Positions 61,816 to 64,000 of a DNA stretch of 64,000 nucleotides are shown one piece after another (the first letter of the stretch is position 1; every line of letters begins with the position of its first letter). The position numbers and the translations under genes are program-made. Under the pieces are notes generated by a model. That model saw only the letters and a list, made by a program, of their open reading frames with translations. It was not told where the DNA came from and ran no database searches. The DNA lies in NCBI GenBank assembly GCA_003255065.1, contig QAOA01000060.1, positions 256,997-320,996 of the forward strand. The letters run 5' to 3'. The DNA comes from Cercis canadensis. Its lineage: Eukaryota; Streptophyta; Magnoliopsida; Fabales; Fabaceae.

Positions 61816-64000
61816 AGTTGTGATTCATATCTGCGTCCAAGTTTGGTGGTTATGTTAAGCTCACACTTTGGTTCAAGATTAGCTTTACATGGTGATTACC
61901 TCATAGGAAGCTGAGGTTGAATAATCCGTGGAGGTTGAGGAAATCCTAGTAAATAGTCTGATCTGTTGCTGCAGCATTGCTGACTGAAAATTGTTGTGGG
62001 GTAATAGAGGGCAGTTTTTTTTTTTTTTTTTTTTTTTTATNTGTGGGGTAATAGAGGGCAGTTTTTTTTTTTTTTTAAGTTCATTCCCATCAATTCAGCT
62101 AACAAGGAACTAGCAAATCTCTGGTTGGATGAAATTTGATATTGGAAGGCATTTATTTTGATAGAGTTAACTTTTATTAGTTATGGAATTGGGATAAACA
62201 AATGTGGATGATTCCTTCATCAATTATTTAATTGCCCATATAACCTGAATGTCATTGTAATCTTTGTTTCTTTTCTCATTTCTTTTTCCTTCCAATGGAA
62301 GAAACTCTGAAACTACTCTCCCTCTCCCAGTGTGTTCATTACTGATGATCTCCTCATTCAATTGTGTATATTTTCCACCATGAAGGAGTCTCTTCATCTT
62401 CACATGACAAAAATTTGTTCCATTTTAAACCGTCTTTGTTCAGCATTTTCTTTGCAGAAGACCTATTTATAGATTGTTAAAGAGTGTAGTCTTGCATTGC
62501 TTGACCATATTAATTTCTATGGATTAGAGCCTAATTGTATAGTCCTTCATGTTTTTCTCAGTCTATGCCAAAGATTAAGTATTAGCTTGATAGACACAGA
62601 TAAGTGGAGTGGTAGGAAAATGAAGATATTCAGGTGCAAAGCGAGGCACACAATCCTTTTGCCCTGAGTGCTTCCAAGAATCCCCAGTGCTAAAGAAAAG
62701 GCAATCACTTTTATTTGTTTGCTTCGTTCTGCACCTCCCTCTTGAGTTTCGTGTTCACTCTCAAAATTCGTTATTCAATTTAGCTCTTTCTAACCCACTA
62801 GTTTATATAAACCGTCTGGGAAAGAAGGGAAAAAAAATCAGTAAATCTTAATATATTATTATGTTGTTAGGTTTTTCTAAACATCCCTTTGTTGCATAAA
62901 AGTGATTTCAGATATCAACAATGTGACACAAGAGTGTCCAATACAAGATCAAGATGGTAGTATTCACTTGCGAGAAGATGAAAGGTAAAGACGCAATGCC
63001 AAAAATGAAACCCCTGCTTAATCTTTGTTCTTCCACTAAAGCATTACTTCCTTATGCTTGTATATGCTATTCTTAACTTCTCAACTTTCCCTTGTTAAAA
63101 AGCAAAACTACTACATCATGCAAATCCTATTAAAGTGCTTGAGTAACAGGAGGATTAACGTATATCAAGAGGAATAAAGACAGAAATACCATGTTAAAAA
63201 ATGTTTAATATTATCCTAGTTGGAAGGAGCATAATCTAGATATCTAATAAGTAAAAGAAATGCGCACAAGGGAATAAAACTTGCTTTATGATTTTGGTTG
63301 AAGCTTGGAATCAATTGAGATTACCAAGTAAGATACGGTTAGAATAGTAGTGACCGGTAAGAGTAATTTAGCAGAAGAAGCATTTTAATATTTGAAAGAG
63401 AAACAAAAAGACTTACGAGATATGTAAATTATTAACTAATGGCCATGCTAATTATTCTTGCATCAATTGGTTTGAATGATAAAAGAAGTTTTTTTCTTAG
63501 AAAAATCTTTTTTGAGCTTTCTCTAGCTAGAAAATCTTCTATTTCATTCTTCTCCAATAAATGAAAGATGCTCGTTGAATTTTTATTTTTTATAAGTTAG
63601 AATAGTTTGTAGGACTTTGAAGACAAAATCCCTAAACAAAATTCTAGGCGTAACGAACTACCTCTTTTTTGTTTTAATTTATTTATTGTTTCATTCAATC
63701 AGATTTACTTTTTTTATTGGAACTGCCACCTTGTTAAGCAATCCATTGACTAATTTGAATATGATATAAATTAAATGTATAATAATTAAAAAATGGCTTA
63801 ATTGTAATTTTTGTCCTCCTATTTTAACCAGTTGAACGTTTTGGTCCCCCTTCTTTAAAAATAAACTATTTAGTCCCTCTATATTCATAAAATGTATAAG
63901 TTTAGTCTATTTATCTTTAAGTCAAAATTTCTAGGTTTATTTCAAGGTGTAAAGTTCTCTGATTCATAATCCCACCGTTCAAATTGAAGTGTTACATCTT
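61816..64000. other. 3' flank of the helicase gene and downstream intergenic DNA
   Basis: 61816-about 62300 is probably 3' UTR and holds an N-joined T-tract duplication (61995-62088, N at 62041). 62300-63780 is AT-rich with no gene I can support. 63790-63905 shows TGTAATTTTTGTCCTCC and TTTAGTCCCTCTATATT, wording common in repeated plant elements, so the window probably ends inside another transposon. Confidence 0.5.
61995..62088. repeat. Assembly-joint duplication around the N at 62041
   Basis: TGTGGGGTAATAGAGGGCAG plus a T-run appears on both sides of the single N. The homopolymer T-run was probably what the assembler could not close. Confidence 0.85.

Noticed and set aside
60771-61858. Several long open frames in other frames over the helicase tail (266, 230, 148 and 105 residues)
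   Set aside because: They are by-products of the low-complexity RGG/RS codons, which lack stops in most frames. Their translations are Gly/Val/Ala, His/Pro or Pro repeats with no domain.

Overview
This is nuclear DNA from a flowering plant, most likely a eudicot and probably a rosid. It shows long AT-rich introns with GT..AG borders, plant-only families (phragmoplast kinesin, GUB_WAK wall protein, seed-type 1-Cys peroxiredoxin, RH40-type helicase) and typical plant transposon debris. There is no operon, CRISPR array, phage or bacterial feature. I rebuilt gene models by reading splice sites; for the seven multi-exon genes below, every exon phase closes to one open frame.

Layout. 918-12881 (-): a 34-exon KIN-12 kinesin of about 2283 residues, POK1/POK2 type. 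16169-17167 (-): a secreted GUB_WAK-domain protein without a kinase. 18130-19172 (-): a 219-residue 1-Cys peroxiredoxin (PER1) with an RY/ABRE-like promoter. 20845-20917 (+): tRNA-Ala(UGC). 23913-26668 (-): a small basic protein I do not recognise, with no visible start codon, lying between two inverted copies of one repeat. 26988-28725 (-): a RNase P/MRP Rpr2/Rpp21-type protein. 29353-33199: a hAT-like element with a solo LTR nested in it. 33396-42382 (+): a 21-exon importin-beta/ARM-repeat protein of about 1099 residues. 45314-47147 (-): ARF1-class GTPase, 181 residues. 49356-52817 (-): mitochondrial carrier of the SLC25A44 type, 333 residues. 54230-54734: a Mutator-like MITE next to a LINE RNase H remnant. 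56162-61815 (+): WW-domain DEAD-box RNA helicase, RH40-like, about 1169 residues with an RGG/RS tail.

Functionally the genes are ordinary housekeeping or cell-biology genes (cytokinesis, cell wall, redox, tRNA/rRNA processing, nuclear transport, vesicle traffic, mitochondrial transport, RNA metabolism) and do not form a pathway. The kinesin, GUB_WAK protein and ARM/importin protein appear to be the same trio found side by side in Arabidopsis chromosome 3 (At3g17360, At3g17350, At3g17340, from memory), so the block looks like conserved microsynteny with extra genes and transposons inserted.

The intergenic DNA is where the novelty is: nested transposons with readable target-site duplications, a tandem duplication that copied a splice donor, a possible small-RNA hairpin, and a systematic assembly artefact in which single Ns join two nearly identical copies of the same sequence. 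I found no clearly undescribed molecular system.
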